Shown one piece after another: positions 1 through 6,714 of a stretch of DNA of 7,368 nucleotides. Origin of the DNA: ATZT02 sp964639395. GTDB lineage: Bacteria; Actinomycetota; Actinomycetes; S36-B12; UBA5976. Positions within the stretch are counted from its first letter, which is position 1; each line of letters begins with the position of its first letter. The notes beneath the pieces are model-generated. The model ran no database searches, was not told the DNA's origin, and was given only the letters and a program-made list of their open reading frames with translations. A program made the translations under genes and the position numbers. The stretch is from assembly GCA_964639395.1 (NCBI GenBank), contig CAZXCT010000060.1, forward strand, positions 1 to 7,368, read 5' to 3'.

Positions 1-26
1 AAGCAAAATCACTTGCCTTAGCCTTG

Positions 27-1136
27 CTATCTCACATGTGATGGCACAAAAGGCGCTTTTTTTAATTCGAATTCTAAGGCGCGGCCTCGCACATCAACAA
101 AAACATTTTGATCCATTTTAGTTTTTGAATCCAACAATGCTAAGGCAATTCCTTGTTTTAAAGTAGGCGAAAAGGTACCACTTGTAATTAAACCAATTTC
201 AAGTGTTAATTTTTCATCTTTATAAACTTTCATTCCGGCTCGTGGTATTGCTCTGTCCATTGCAACCAAGCCAAAAGCTTTTCTTTTTGGGCCACGTACT
301 CTCTCAGACTCAACCGCCAATTTGCCAACAAATTCATTTTTATCAAACCCCACAGCCCAACTCAACCCTGCTTCGATCGGGGAAATACTTTTTGTTATAT
401 CTTGCCCGTGTAACGGGTATCCCATTTCAGTTCTTAGCGTATCTCTGGCGCCTAAGCCAGCTGGCAAAATTTCGAACTCGCCCCCCTTACCTAGCAGGTC
501 TTGCCACAACTTTGCTGCGTTGTTTGAAGACACTAAAATCTCATAGCCCCATTCGCCGGTATAGCCGGTTCGACAGAGCGTAATAACATCCCCTTCATAA
601 TTCACCTCTTGAAAACTTAAGTATTTAATATCGCTATTGAGTCCTAATTTTGCAAGTAAGTTTTTTGACTTAGGCCCTTGCACTGCAATAATCGAAATTT
701 CTTTATGAAGGTCTGTAACAGTAATTTCTTTAGGTAAGAGTTGATCTAAAATATTCAAGACCTGTTCAGCATTAGAAGCGTTTGGAATTATCAAAACCTC
801 ATCTTTACTTTTTAGATACACAAAAATATCGTCAACAACGCCGCCGCCTTCAGTTAAAAGCAAGGTGTACTGGGCTTGATTCGGCATAAGTCGATTGAGA
901 TCATTAGTAAAGATTTTATTTAGCGCGTCGCTAGCGCCCACCCCTTTTATTAAAGCTGTTCCTAAATGTGACACGTCAAAAATTGCTACGCGCTCTCGAG
1001 TTGCGGTGTGTTCCGCCACTACCCCGCCAGCGGCGTACTCCAATGGCATTTCCCACCCACCGAACTCGTGAGTTTTAGCCCCCAGTGAGAGATGAATTTC
1101 ATAAAGGGCCGGGTAAATAACTTCTTGAGTGCTCAT
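27..1136 (-). CDS. gcvT: Aminomethyltransferase (glycine cleavage system T protein)
   Basis: GcvT takes the aminomethyl group held on the lipoyl arm of GcvH and, with tetrahydrofolate, releases ammonia and forms 5,10-methylene-tetrahydrofolate; it is cytosolic. The 369-aa product is the usual length for the family. Visible family signatures are the N-terminal stretch LGAKTHEFGGWEMP (residues 18-31), the GGGVVDD segment with the Asp pair at 102-103 (region of the catalytic Asp of known T proteins), RTGYTGEWGYEI (189-200) and GLGARDTLRTEMG (227-239). The C-terminal barrel follows from about residue 285. The start ATG at 1136 places about 11 residues before the conserved LYEIH block, as is normal. 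No good Shine-Dalgarno precedes it, but a TANNNT box sits exactly where a leaderless transcript would need it. Folate-binding paralogues such as YgfZ are unlikely given the intact GARDTLR block. It is divergent from pepA. No gcvH or gcvP is in the window. Confidence 0.96.
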   Translation of the reverse strand: MSTQEVIYPALYEIHLSLGAKTHEFGGWEMPLEYAAGGVVAEHTATRERVAIFDVSHLGTALIKGVGASDALNKIFTNDLNRLMPNQAQYTLLLTEGGGVVDDIFVYLKSKDEVLIIPNASNAEQVLNILDQLLPKEITVTDLHKEISIIAVQGPKSKNLLAKLGLNSDIKYLSFQEVNYEGDVITLCRTGYTGEWGYEILVSSNNAAKLWQDLLGKGGEFEILPAGLGARDTLRTEMGYPLHGQDITKSISPIEAGLSWAVGFDKNEFVGKLAVESERVRGPKRKAFGLVAMDRAIPRAGMKVYKDEKLTLEIGLITSGTFSPTLKQGIALALLDSKTKMDQNVFVDVRGRALEFELKKAPFVPSHVR

Positions 1137-1142
1137 ACCAGA

Positions 1143-1148
1143 ACGCTA
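1143..1148 (-). promoter_or_regulatory. Candidate -10 box for leaderless gcvT transcript
   Basis: Read on the minus strand the sequence is TAGCGT, matching the TANNNT consensus of actinobacterial -10 elements. Its last T lies at -7 relative to the A of the gcvT ATG, which is the spacing seen in leaderless actinobacterial promoters. The lack of a convincing Shine-Dalgarno in the 6 nt between box and ATG agrees with this. No -35 element is obvious. The match is only to a degenerate motif, so this is inference. Confidence 0.4.
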
Positions 1149-1149
1149 C

Positions 1150-1155
1150 TAGGCT
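1150..1155 (+). promoter_or_regulatory. Candidate -10 box for pepA
   Basis: TAGGCT matches TANNNT. It would put the transcription start near 1162, giving a leader of about 27 nt that includes the pepA ribosome binding site at 1175-1181. It is separated by a single base from the candidate gcvT -10 box on the other strand. No strong -35 is visible; a -35 would fall inside gcvT. The degenerate consensus makes a chance match possible. Confidence 0.3.
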
Positions 1156-1172
1156 TAAGCCTTAAGGCTTAA
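1155..1172. repeat. 18-bp perfect palindrome, candidate operator
   Basis: TTAAGCCTTAAGGCTTAA reads the same on both strands with no central spacer. A second perfect palindrome, GGCTTAAGCC at 1152-1161, overlaps its left end, so GGCTTAA occurs twice in direct orientation (1152-1158 and 1166-1172). It would cover the predicted pepA transcription start and the -19 to -36 region of the predicted gcvT promoter, a position suited to a repressor site acting on both genes. No known operator consensus is recognised. A terminator is unlikely, since there is no loop and no following T-run. Confidence 0.45.
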
Positions 1173-1174
1173 TT

Positions 1175-1181
1175 AAAGAGG
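1175..1181 (+). promoter_or_regulatory. Ribosome binding site for pepA
   Basis: AAAGAGG lies 7 nt before the GTG at 1189 and is the main support for choosing this GTG as the start. Confidence 0.75.
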
Positions 1182-1188
1182 TAGCAAA

Positions 1189-2679
1189 GTGACCAAAATC
1201 CAATTATTTTCAACGTCTAAGACTTTTTCATTCGATGTGCCAATTGTCTTTGCTACCACTATTGATGGCAATAAATCTAAACTTCAAATTGGGACGTTAA
1301 AAATCTCACAAGAAATGCAGGCACAAATTCAAGAACATCTTGATTTGGCGCAAGCGAAAGGCAAAAAACTCGAAACTATTTATCTTTCTATCGGTAAGGG
1401 TGTGGTGTGCGTTGGGTTAGGAAAACCCGAGGCAGACGAAAATGCCCTCAATGAAACACTTCGTCGAGTTGGGGCAATGGCAACCCGTGCCTTGGCGGGG
1501 CGCACTGAGGCTATTTTTGCAATTGAAACAAAATCCGATGCACAGTTAACTGCATTAGCAATAGGTATCGGGCTCGGTGGTTACCAATTCAACACCTATA
1601 AAACAAAAAAAGAAGATTTGAAAAATCCCCTCAAACTTGCAAACTTATTAATCAAAGATTCTGCACAAAGCAAAACAGCAATAGCAAAAGCCAATCTGCT
1701 AATCACCGCGGTTTGCACGGCGCGTGATTTGGTAAATACTCCCCCGATAGACCTAGTGCCGGCGGACTTTGCAGATTTGGTACGAAAACAACTAAGTAAA
1801 AACTCAATTAAAGTCGAAGTTCTAAATGAGAAAACTCTAAAAGTGAAGGGCTATGGTGGCATCTCGGCAGTAGGAATGGGCTCGATCCATCCACCGCGAT
1901 TAGTTAGAGCTGGCTATTACCCAACCAAAGCAACTAAACATTTAGTGCTGATTGGCAAAGGGATAACGTTTGATACGGGTGGAATCTCATTAAAGCCTCC
2001 AGGATCAATGATCACCATGAAATCTGATATGGCTGGTGCAGCTGCAGTGATGCAAACAATAAATGCAATTGCTCAGTTAAAACTAAATATTAAGGTAACC
2101 GCCTACGCGGCACTTGCCGAAAATATGCCCTCTCACATTGCCCAAAGACCCAGCGATGTAATTAAAATTTATGGTGGTAAAACTGTTGAAGTATTAAATA
2201 CCGATGCTGAAGGACGACTCGTGCTAGCAGATGCACTAGTCCGCGCCCAAGAAGACCAACCTGACTACTTAATAGATGTGGCTACGCTGACTGGTGCGGC
2301 ATCGATCGCATTAGGAAAACGTACTGCCGGGGTAATGGGGAACAACTCAGAATTTATTGAAGAAATAATTCGCTGCTCCACAATTGCCGGTGAATCCATG
2401 TGGCACATGCCAATCCCAGAAGAGATTCGGGCAGGACTGGATTCAGAAATTGCTGACATTGCAAATATTCCACCCTCGCTCTCTCCGGCCGGTGGAATGC
2501 TCCGTGGTGCTGCCTTCTTGAAAGAGTTTGTAAAGGATGAGATTGCGTGGGCACATCTAGATATTGCGCCAAATGCATTCAATGACTCCAGCCCATATGG
2601 CTATGTTGTGACGGGCGGGACTGGCGTAGCGGTCAGAACTTTGGTTGAACTGGCAAGTGAATTGTCTAAACAGCCCTAG
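1189..2679 (+). CDS. pepA: Leucyl aminopeptidase, M17 family
   Basis: Cytosolic two-metal exopeptidase that removes N-terminal residues, preferably leucine, from peptides during protein turnover. The 496-aa product has an N-terminal domain of about 170 residues and the conserved M17 catalytic domain after it. Metal ligands and catalytic residues are all present: Lys257, Asp262, Lys269, Asp280, Asp339, Glu341 and Arg343, in the blocks GKGITFDTGG, SLKPPG, MKSDMAGAA and NTDAEGRLVLADAL. Their mutual spacing equals that of E. coli PepA (270, 275, 282, 293, 352, 354, 356). Translation starts at GTG, supported by AAAGAGG 7 nt upstream. It is followed after 62 nt by lpd on the same strand, so cotranscription is possible but not certain. 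In M. tuberculosis the M17 gene pepB also lies beside gcvT and dlaT, though in a different orientation. Some M17 enzymes also bind DNA; nothing here tests that. Confidence 0.96.
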   Translation: MTKIQLFSTSKTFSFDVPIVFATTIDGNKSKLQIGTLKISQEMQAQIQEHLDLAQAKGKKLETIYLSIGKGVVCVGLGKPEADENALNETLRRVGAMATRALAGRTEAIFAIETKSDAQLTALAIGIGLGGYQFNTYKTKKEDLKNPLKLANLLIKDSAQSKTAIAKANLLITAVCTARDLVNTPPIDLVPADFADLVRKQLSKNSIKVEVLNEKTLKVKGYGGISAVGMGSIHPPRLVRAGYYPTKATKHLVLIGKGITFDTGGISLKPPGSMITMKSDMAGAAAVMQTINAIAQLKLNIKVTAYAALAENMPSHIAQRPSDVIKIYGGKTVEVLNTDAEGRLVLADALVRAQEDQPDYLIDVATLTGAASIALGKRTAGVMGNNSEFIEEIIRCSTIAGESMWHMPIPEEIRAGLDSEIADIANIPPSLSPAGGMLRGAAFLKEFVKDEIAWAHLDIAPNAFNDSSPYGYVVTGGTGVAVRTLVELASELSKQP

Positions 2680-2729
2680 CGAGTGCCGGTTTTAACTTGG
2701 TGGAAAGATAAGAGAAAGTCGATTTTTTT

Positions 2730-2735
2730 GAAAGG
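2730..2735 (+). promoter_or_regulatory. Ribosome binding site for lpd
   Basis: GAAAGG lies 6 nt before the GTG at 2742 and fixes that codon as the start. The adjacent TTG at 2740 is out of frame. Confidence 0.75.
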
Positions 2736-2741
2736 TAACTT

Positions 2742-4118
2742 GTGTCAAATTACGACCTAGTGATTCTTGGTGCTGGCAGTGGTGGATATGCGGCTGCGCT
2801 AAGAGGCTCCCAACTTGGTTTGAAAGTTGCACTAATTGAACGAGACCTACTTGGTGGTACCTGCCTTCATCGTGGCTGTATTCCCACCAAAGCCCTACTT
2901 CATGCGGGTGAGATTGCCGATGGAGTTAGAGAATCTGCCAGTTTCGGTGTTCAAGCAACTTTGCAAGGTATTGACATGCCACAAGTTAATTCTTACAAAG
3001 ACAATGTAGTTAGTCGTCTTCATAAAGGCCTACAAGGATTAGTTAAACATCGTGGGGTTGATTACATCACAGGCGACGGAAAATTCGTTGCGCCTAATTC
3101 GGTAAAGGTTGCAGATCAAGTCTTTAGCGGCAAATCAGTTGTACTAGCAACCGGATCCTTTCCAAAATCACTTCCGGGTTTAGATATTGATGGAAAATAC
3201 GTTATTACTTCAGAGGAAGCTATTAAGTTAGACAAGGTTCCGCAAAAGGTAGTAATTCTTGGTGGCGGTGTGATCGGTGTTGAATTTGCAAGTGTTTGGC
3301 GTTCATTTGGTGCTGAAGTAACTGTGATTGAAGGTTTGCCACGCTTAGTACCAGCCGAAGATGAAGCTGCGAGCAAAGCGCTAGATCGAGCATTTCGTCG
3401 CCGCGGCATAACTGCATCAGTGGGTGTGCGATTTGCTGGTGTTGATAAAACTAAAACTGGAATTGTAGCCAAATTAGAAGATGGAACTAGTTTTGAAGCT
3501 GATTTAATGTTGGTTGCAGTGGGCAGAGGGTCAGCAACACGAAACCAAGGTTTTGAAGCGGCTGGATTGCAATTTGATGGTGAGCTTTTAAAGGTAAATG
3601 ATTCGCTACAAACTAACTTGCCAAATGTATATGCGGTTGGCGACATCGTGCGTGGCCCGCAACTCGCTCACAAAGGATTTCAAGAAGGTATCTTTGTGGC
3701 TGAACATATCGCTGGATTAAATCCAAGAATTATTGATACTTTGGCAATTCCCCGTGTAACGTATTCAGATCCTGAAATTGCGTCAATCGGATTGACCGAA
3801 ACTCAAGCTAAAGAAAAATTTGGTGCAGAAAACATTAGATCTGTTCAATATGACTTGGCGGGTAATGGCAAAAGTCAAATACTTAAGACTGCTGGGTTTA
3901 TAAAACTAATTGCTCATAAAAACGGTGGCGCTTTTGTTGGGATTCATATGGTGGGCGCTCGTGTTGGTGAATTATTAGCTGAAGCACAAATGATGTACTC
4001 ATGGGAAGCATCTCCAGAAGATGTTGCACCTTATTTACATGCCCACCCAACTATGTCTGAAGCGATGGGCGAAGCTGCCATGGCGCTTGCAGGCAAACCA
4101 CTACACGTTCACGATTAA
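2742..4118 (+). CDS. lpdA: Dihydrolipoamide dehydrogenase (E3)
   Basis: FAD enzyme that reoxidises the dihydrolipoyl arms of E2 (and of GcvH) and passes the electrons to NAD+. The 458-aa length is standard, with no extra N-terminal lipoyl domain. In order: FAD-binding GAGSGG (residues 10-15); redox-active disulfide Cys41/Cys46 in GGTCLHRGCIPTKA; NAD-binding GGGVIGVEFA around 174-183; a second FAD motif NVYAVGD ending at Asp301; and the C-terminal dimerisation domain with the His435-Glu440 catalytic pair in HAHPTMSE. The start is GTG with GAAAGG 6 nt upstream. The 62-nt gap after pepA contains TAACTT (2693-2698), a weak TANNNT match that could be an internal promoter, but no good -35 accompanies it. 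It is followed 18 nt later by the E2 gene, so it is very likely the E3 partner of that complex. It may serve glycine cleavage as well; this second role is inferred from the nearby gcvT. Confidence 0.96.
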   Translation: MSNYDLVILGAGSGGYAAALRGSQLGLKVALIERDLLGGTCLHRGCIPTKALLHAGEIADGVRESASFGVQATLQGIDMPQVNSYKDNVVSRLHKGLQGLVKHRGVDYITGDGKFVAPNSVKVADQVFSGKSVVLATGSFPKSLPGLDIDGKYVITSEEAIKLDKVPQKVVILGGGVIGVEFASVWRSFGAEVTVIEGLPRLVPAEDEAASKALDRAFRRRGITASVGVRFAGVDKTKTGIVAKLEDGTSFEADLMLVAVGRGSATRNQGFEAAGLQFDGELLKVNDSLQTNLPNVYAVGDIVRGPQLAHKGFQEGIFVAEHIAGLNPRIIDTLAIPRVTYSDPEIASIGLTETQAKEKFGAENIRSVQYDLAGNGKSQILKTAGFIKLIAHKNGGAFVGIHMVGARVGELLAEAQMMYSWEASPEDVAPYLHAHPTMSEAMGEAAMALAGKPLHVHD

Positions 4119-4136
4119 AGAAGAAAAGGAATAACT

Positions 4137-5813
4137 ATGGCTCATTCAGTGGTTTTACCGCAATTAGGTGAATCGGTAACTGAAGGTACAGTTACTCGCT
4201 GGTTAAAAAATGTCGGTGACACGGTAGTAGCGGATGAACCTATAGTAGAAATATCAACTGACAAAGTTGACACCGAAATACCTGCTCCTGTTAGTGGAGT
4301 CATCACCGAAATTTCTGCCGCGGTTGACGCAGTTGTTGCAGTCGGCGGACAATTAGCGGTTATCACAGAATCTGCAAATGCCGCTAGCGCACCAGTTGCA
4401 CCAACCCCTGCGCCTGCTGCCCCGGCACCGGCACCAGCACCGGCACCAGCACCGGCAAAAGTTGAAATAGTACAACCCGCCCCACCAGTTGCCCCGGTTG
4501 CAAAACCAGCAGCACAATCAGCTGGCATTGTTGAAGTTTTATTACCTCAACTTGGCGAATCGGTAACTGAAGGAACAATTACCCGCTGGTTAAAAAATGT
4601 CGGTGACGCCGTGAGTGTAGATGAAGCAATTGTTGAAATTTCTACTGACAAAGTTGACACCGAAATACCTGCTCCCGCAAGTGGAGTTATTGCAGAAATA
4701 AGGGCGCAAGTTGACCAAACAATTGCGGTAGGAAGTGTCTTAGCAACAATTTCTGCTACCAACTCTGCCTCGGTGACCCCACCTGCTCCTAGTGCGCCGG
4801 TAGTTGCGCCTGCGACCCCAACACCAGTACCGCCCCCAGTTGTAAAAGTAGAGCCAGTAATTAATGTCGCGCCGGTAATTGTTGATACTGCTGCTAACGC
4901 AACCGCTTACACAACTCCGCTAGTGCGTCAATTAGCCCGTGAAAAAGGAGTCGACCTCTCTAAGGTTCAAGGCTCTGGGGTGGGTGGACGAATTAGAAAA
5001 GAAGATGTTTTGAATTTTGTGCCTGCGCAGGTGGCAAAAACTCCACCAAGCACTAGCGCTGCAGTTAAAAATGTTGCTCCCGCCAGCGCCTTGCGTGGTC
5101 GCACTGAGGCAACAACTCGGCTGCGTCGTGTGATTGCAGAGCGGATGGTGCAGTCTTTACAAACTTCGGCTCAATTAACCAGTGTGGTTGAAGTTGATGT
5201 AACCAAGATCAGCGCACTTCGCGAAAGAGTAAAAAATGAATTCTTAAAACGAGAAGGTGTAAAGCTAACGTTTCTGCCGTTTTTTGCGAAAGCAACTGTA
5301 GAGGCGCTAAAGCAACATCCCGTTTTAAATAGCACCCTAAACTCAGATGCCTCTGAGGTCACTTATCACGATGCCGAACACTTGGCGATTGCAGTTGATA
5401 CACCAAAAGGACTACTGGTGCCAGTAATTAAAGATGCCGGTGATTTATCAGTGGCAGGTCTCGCGAAAAAGATTGTAGATGTTGCAGCACGAACCAGAGA
5501 CAACCAAGTCACACCAGATGAATTAAGCGGCGGTACTTTTACCCTGACAAATACTGGTAGCCGCGGCGCACTGTTTGACACACCAATTTTAAATCAACCG
5601 CAAGTTGCAATCATGGGAACAGGTGCGGTTGTTAAGCGAGCGGTTGTTGTGGCAGGTGAAGATGGAACTGATTCAATCGCAGTGCGACAAATGGTTTATC
5701 TCGCTTTAACTTATGACCACCGAATAGTAGATGGGGCGGATGCGGCTAGATTTTTAACAACTGTCAAAGCTCGGCTTGAAGAGGCGAATTTTGAAAACGA
5801 ACTAGGGTTGTAA
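4137..5813 (+). CDS. sucB: Dihydrolipoamide acyltransferase E2, actinobacterial SucB/DlaT type
   Basis: Core subunit of a 2-oxoacid dehydrogenase complex, transferring the acyl group from lipoyl arms to CoA. The 558-aa product has lipoyl domain 1 (about 3-77, lipoyl Lys43 in STDKVDTEIPAP), a Pro/Ala linker (about 79-131), lipoyl domain 2 (about 132-206, lipoyl Lys172), a second Pro/Val/Ala linker, a peripheral-subunit-binding domain (about 258-292, YTTPLVRQLAREKGVDLSKV onward) and the catalytic domain (about 320-558) with His528 and Asp532 in HRIVDG. The start ATG has AAAAGGA 6 nt upstream. The family is usually annotated as succinyltransferase, but characterised actinobacterial members (M. 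tuberculosis DlaT, Corynebacterium AceF) are the E2 of pyruvate dehydrogenase, while the 2-oxoglutarate complex uses a fused E1/E2-like protein. The true substrate is therefore uncertain; pyruvate is the better guess. No E1 gene is nearby. Lpd precedes it by 18 nt and the epimerase gene follows after 2 nt. Confidence 0.95.
   Translation: MAHSVVLPQLGESVTEGTVTRWLKNVGDTVVADEPIVEISTDKVDTEIPAPVSGVITEISAAVDAVVAVGGQLAVITESANAASAPVAPTPAPAAPAPAPAPAPAPAKVEIVQPAPPVAPVAKPAAQSAGIVEVLLPQLGESVTEGTITRWLKNVGDAVSVDEAIVEISTDKVDTEIPAPASGVIAEIRAQVDQTIAVGSVLATISATNSASVTPPAPSAPVVAPATPTPVPPPVVKVEPVINVAPVIVDTAANATAYTTPLVRQLAREKGVDLSKVQGSGVGGRIRKEDVLNFVPAQVAKTPPSTSAAVKNVAPASALRGRTEATTRLRRVIAERMVQSLQTSAQLTSVVEVDVTKISALRERVKNEFLKREGVKLTFLPFFAKATVEALKQHPVLNSTLNSDASEVTYHDAEHLAIAVDTPKGLLVPVIKDAGDLSVAGLAKKIVDVAARTRDNQVTPDELSGGTFTLTNTGSRGALFDTPILNQPQVAIMGTGAVVKRAVVVAGEDGTDSIAVRQMVYLALTYDHRIVDGADAARFLTTVKARLEEANFENELGL
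4170..4288 (+). repeat. Lipoyl-domain repeat, copy 1
   Basis: DNA copy 1 of the repeated lipoyl-domain core in the E2 gene; copy 2 lies exactly 387 nt downstream in frame. Identical runs shared by both are 17 nt (4170-4186), 24 nt (4197-4220) and 32 nt (4257-4288); the last codes for the lipoyl-lysine motif. Confidence 0.85.
4424..4457 (+). repeat. 12-bp tandem repeat in the Pro/Ala linker
   Basis: Short tandem array built from GGCACC and GGCACCAGCACC: one 6-bp half unit, two exact 12-bp units (4430-4441 and 4442-4453) and a partial GGCA. It codes for alternating Ala-Pro in the first inter-domain linker. The flexible linker tolerates length change in steps of two residues, so the array is a likely slippage site. 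Confidence 0.85.
4557..4675 (+). repeat. Lipoyl-domain repeat, copy 2
   Basis: Second copy of the lipoyl-domain core, in the same frame at an offset of 387 nt (129 codons). It carries the second lipoyl lysine, Lys172, at 4650-4652. The exact DNA runs shared with copy 1 include synonymous positions, so they go beyond protein-level conservation. Confidence 0.85.
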
Positions 5814-5815
5814 AT

Positions 5816-6709
5816 ATGAAACTGGCGGTCACCGGTGCTTCCGGGTTGATTGGTCGCGCTTTTGTAAAAGCAGCACTTAACCGCGGGGACGAAGTAATAA
5901 CCATAGTCAGAAGAAAACCGAAGAAGGCTAGTGAAATTTTTTGGGATCCTAAAAAATTTCAAATTGATCACTTACTTTTAGATGGAGTCGATGCGATTAT
6001 CCATCTAGCCGGCGCTGGAGTTGGGGATAAGCGTTGGAGTGAAAAATATAAAAAAGAAATTTATGAAAGTAGAGTCAGATCTACAAAATTAATTGTAGAA
6101 GCAATCTCAAGATTACATAAGCCACCAAAAGTTTTGATTTCTGCGTCGGCAATTGGCTACTATGGCGACAGCGCTAATTTTATGGTTGATGAAAACTCAC
6201 CAAGTGGTACTGGATTTTTAGCAGAAGTTTGTCGCGATTGGGAAGCAGCAGCCAAACCTGCGCAAAAATACGGAGTAAGAGTTGTGCACCCTCGTACTGG
6301 ATTAGTGCTTAGTCGTAAGGGTGGATTAATGAAAAAATTGTATCCATTATTTTATTTTGGCTTAGGTGGAAAGATGGGGCCAGGCACGCAGTACTGGTCT
6401 TGTATAAGTTTAAATGATGAAGTGCGCGCACTATTTTATTTAATTGAAAACGAAAAATTATCTGGTGGAGTTAATTTAGTGTTACCTGAGGCAATAACAA
6501 ATAAGGAATTTACAAAAAGCCTCGGTAGGGTCCTTAGAAGACCTACGTTTTTTGCTGTGCCGGCTTTTGCCTTAAAGGCATTACTGGGTGAGTTTTCTAG
6601 TGAAGTACTAGGGAGTACGCGGGTGGCACCTAGCAAATTATTAGTTAATGAATTTCATTTTGAGCAACCAGATATTTCACTAGCAATTCATAGCGCCACC
6701 CAAAACTAA
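5816..6709 (+). CDS. TIGR01777-family NAD(P)-binding epimerase-like protein
   Basis: Member of the extended short-chain dehydrogenase group that includes E. coli YfcH and M. tuberculosis Rv2216; the substrate is unknown. The 297-aa product is of family length. It has the Rossmann glycine motif TGASGLIG (residues 6-13), HLAGAGVG (63-70) followed by the family-typical Arg-Trp (73-74) and ESRV (84-87), SASAIGYYGD (109-118), GTGFLAEVCRDWEAAA (131-146), RTGLVLS (160-166), and a C-terminal DUF1731-type segment (about 246-292). Some databases name this family SulA after a cyanobacterial cell-division protein; that is unrelated to E. coli SulA. The ATG lies 2 nt after the E2 stop, and its AGGG ribosome site (5804-5807) is inside the E2 coding end, so it is almost surely cotranscribed and translationally coupled. 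The same neighbour follows dlaT in M. tuberculosis, which suggests a conserved but undefined link to the E2. Confidence 0.9.
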   Translation: MKLAVTGASGLIGRAFVKAALNRGDEVITIVRRKPKKASEIFWDPKKFQIDHLLLDGVDAIIHLAGAGVGDKRWSEKYKKEIYESRVRSTKLIVEAISRLHKPPKVLISASAIGYYGDSANFMVDENSPSGTGFLAEVCRDWEAAAKPAQKYGVRVVHPRTGLVLSRKGGLMKKLYPLFYFGLGGKMGPGTQYWSCISLNDEVRALFYLIENEKLSGGVNLVLPEAITNKEFTKSLGRVLRRPTFFAVPAFALKALLGEFSSEVLGSTRVAPSKLLVNEFHFEQPDISLAIHSATQN

Positions 6710-6714
6710 GGCAA

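Noticed and set aside
1..26. Minus-strand GTG (12 to 10) preceded by a TAAGG-like site, possibly the start of the gene after gcvT.
   Set aside because: Only four codons are visible before the window edge, so nothing supports a gene call.
48..63. Small hairpin AAAAG-GCG-CTTTT followed by T residues, resembling a terminator on the plus strand.
   Set aside because: The stem is 5 bp and mostly A-T, and it lies inside the conserved 3' coding part of gcvT on the opposite strand. Lys codons explain the A/T run.
203..583. Open frame of 126 codons on the plus strand.
   Set aside because: It lies wholly antisense to gcvT, has no family signature, and the gcvT protein is intact and conserved across it.
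2693..2698. TAACTT as a -10 box for an lpd promoter.
   Set aside because: There is no -35 at a suitable distance, and TAACTT recurs at 2736-2741 directly against the start codon, so the motif is common by chance in this A/T-rich gap. Kept only as a remark under lpd.
3116..3646. Antisense open frame of 176 codons within lpd.
   Set aside because: It has low-complexity Ser/Pro/Thr composition typical of a mirror frame and no recognisable domain. The lpd frame carries all catalytic motifs.
4142..4578. Antisense open frames rich in Gly/Ala/Val in the first part of the E2 gene.
   Set aside because: They are produced by the reverse complement of Ala-Pro linker codons and the lipoyl repeats.
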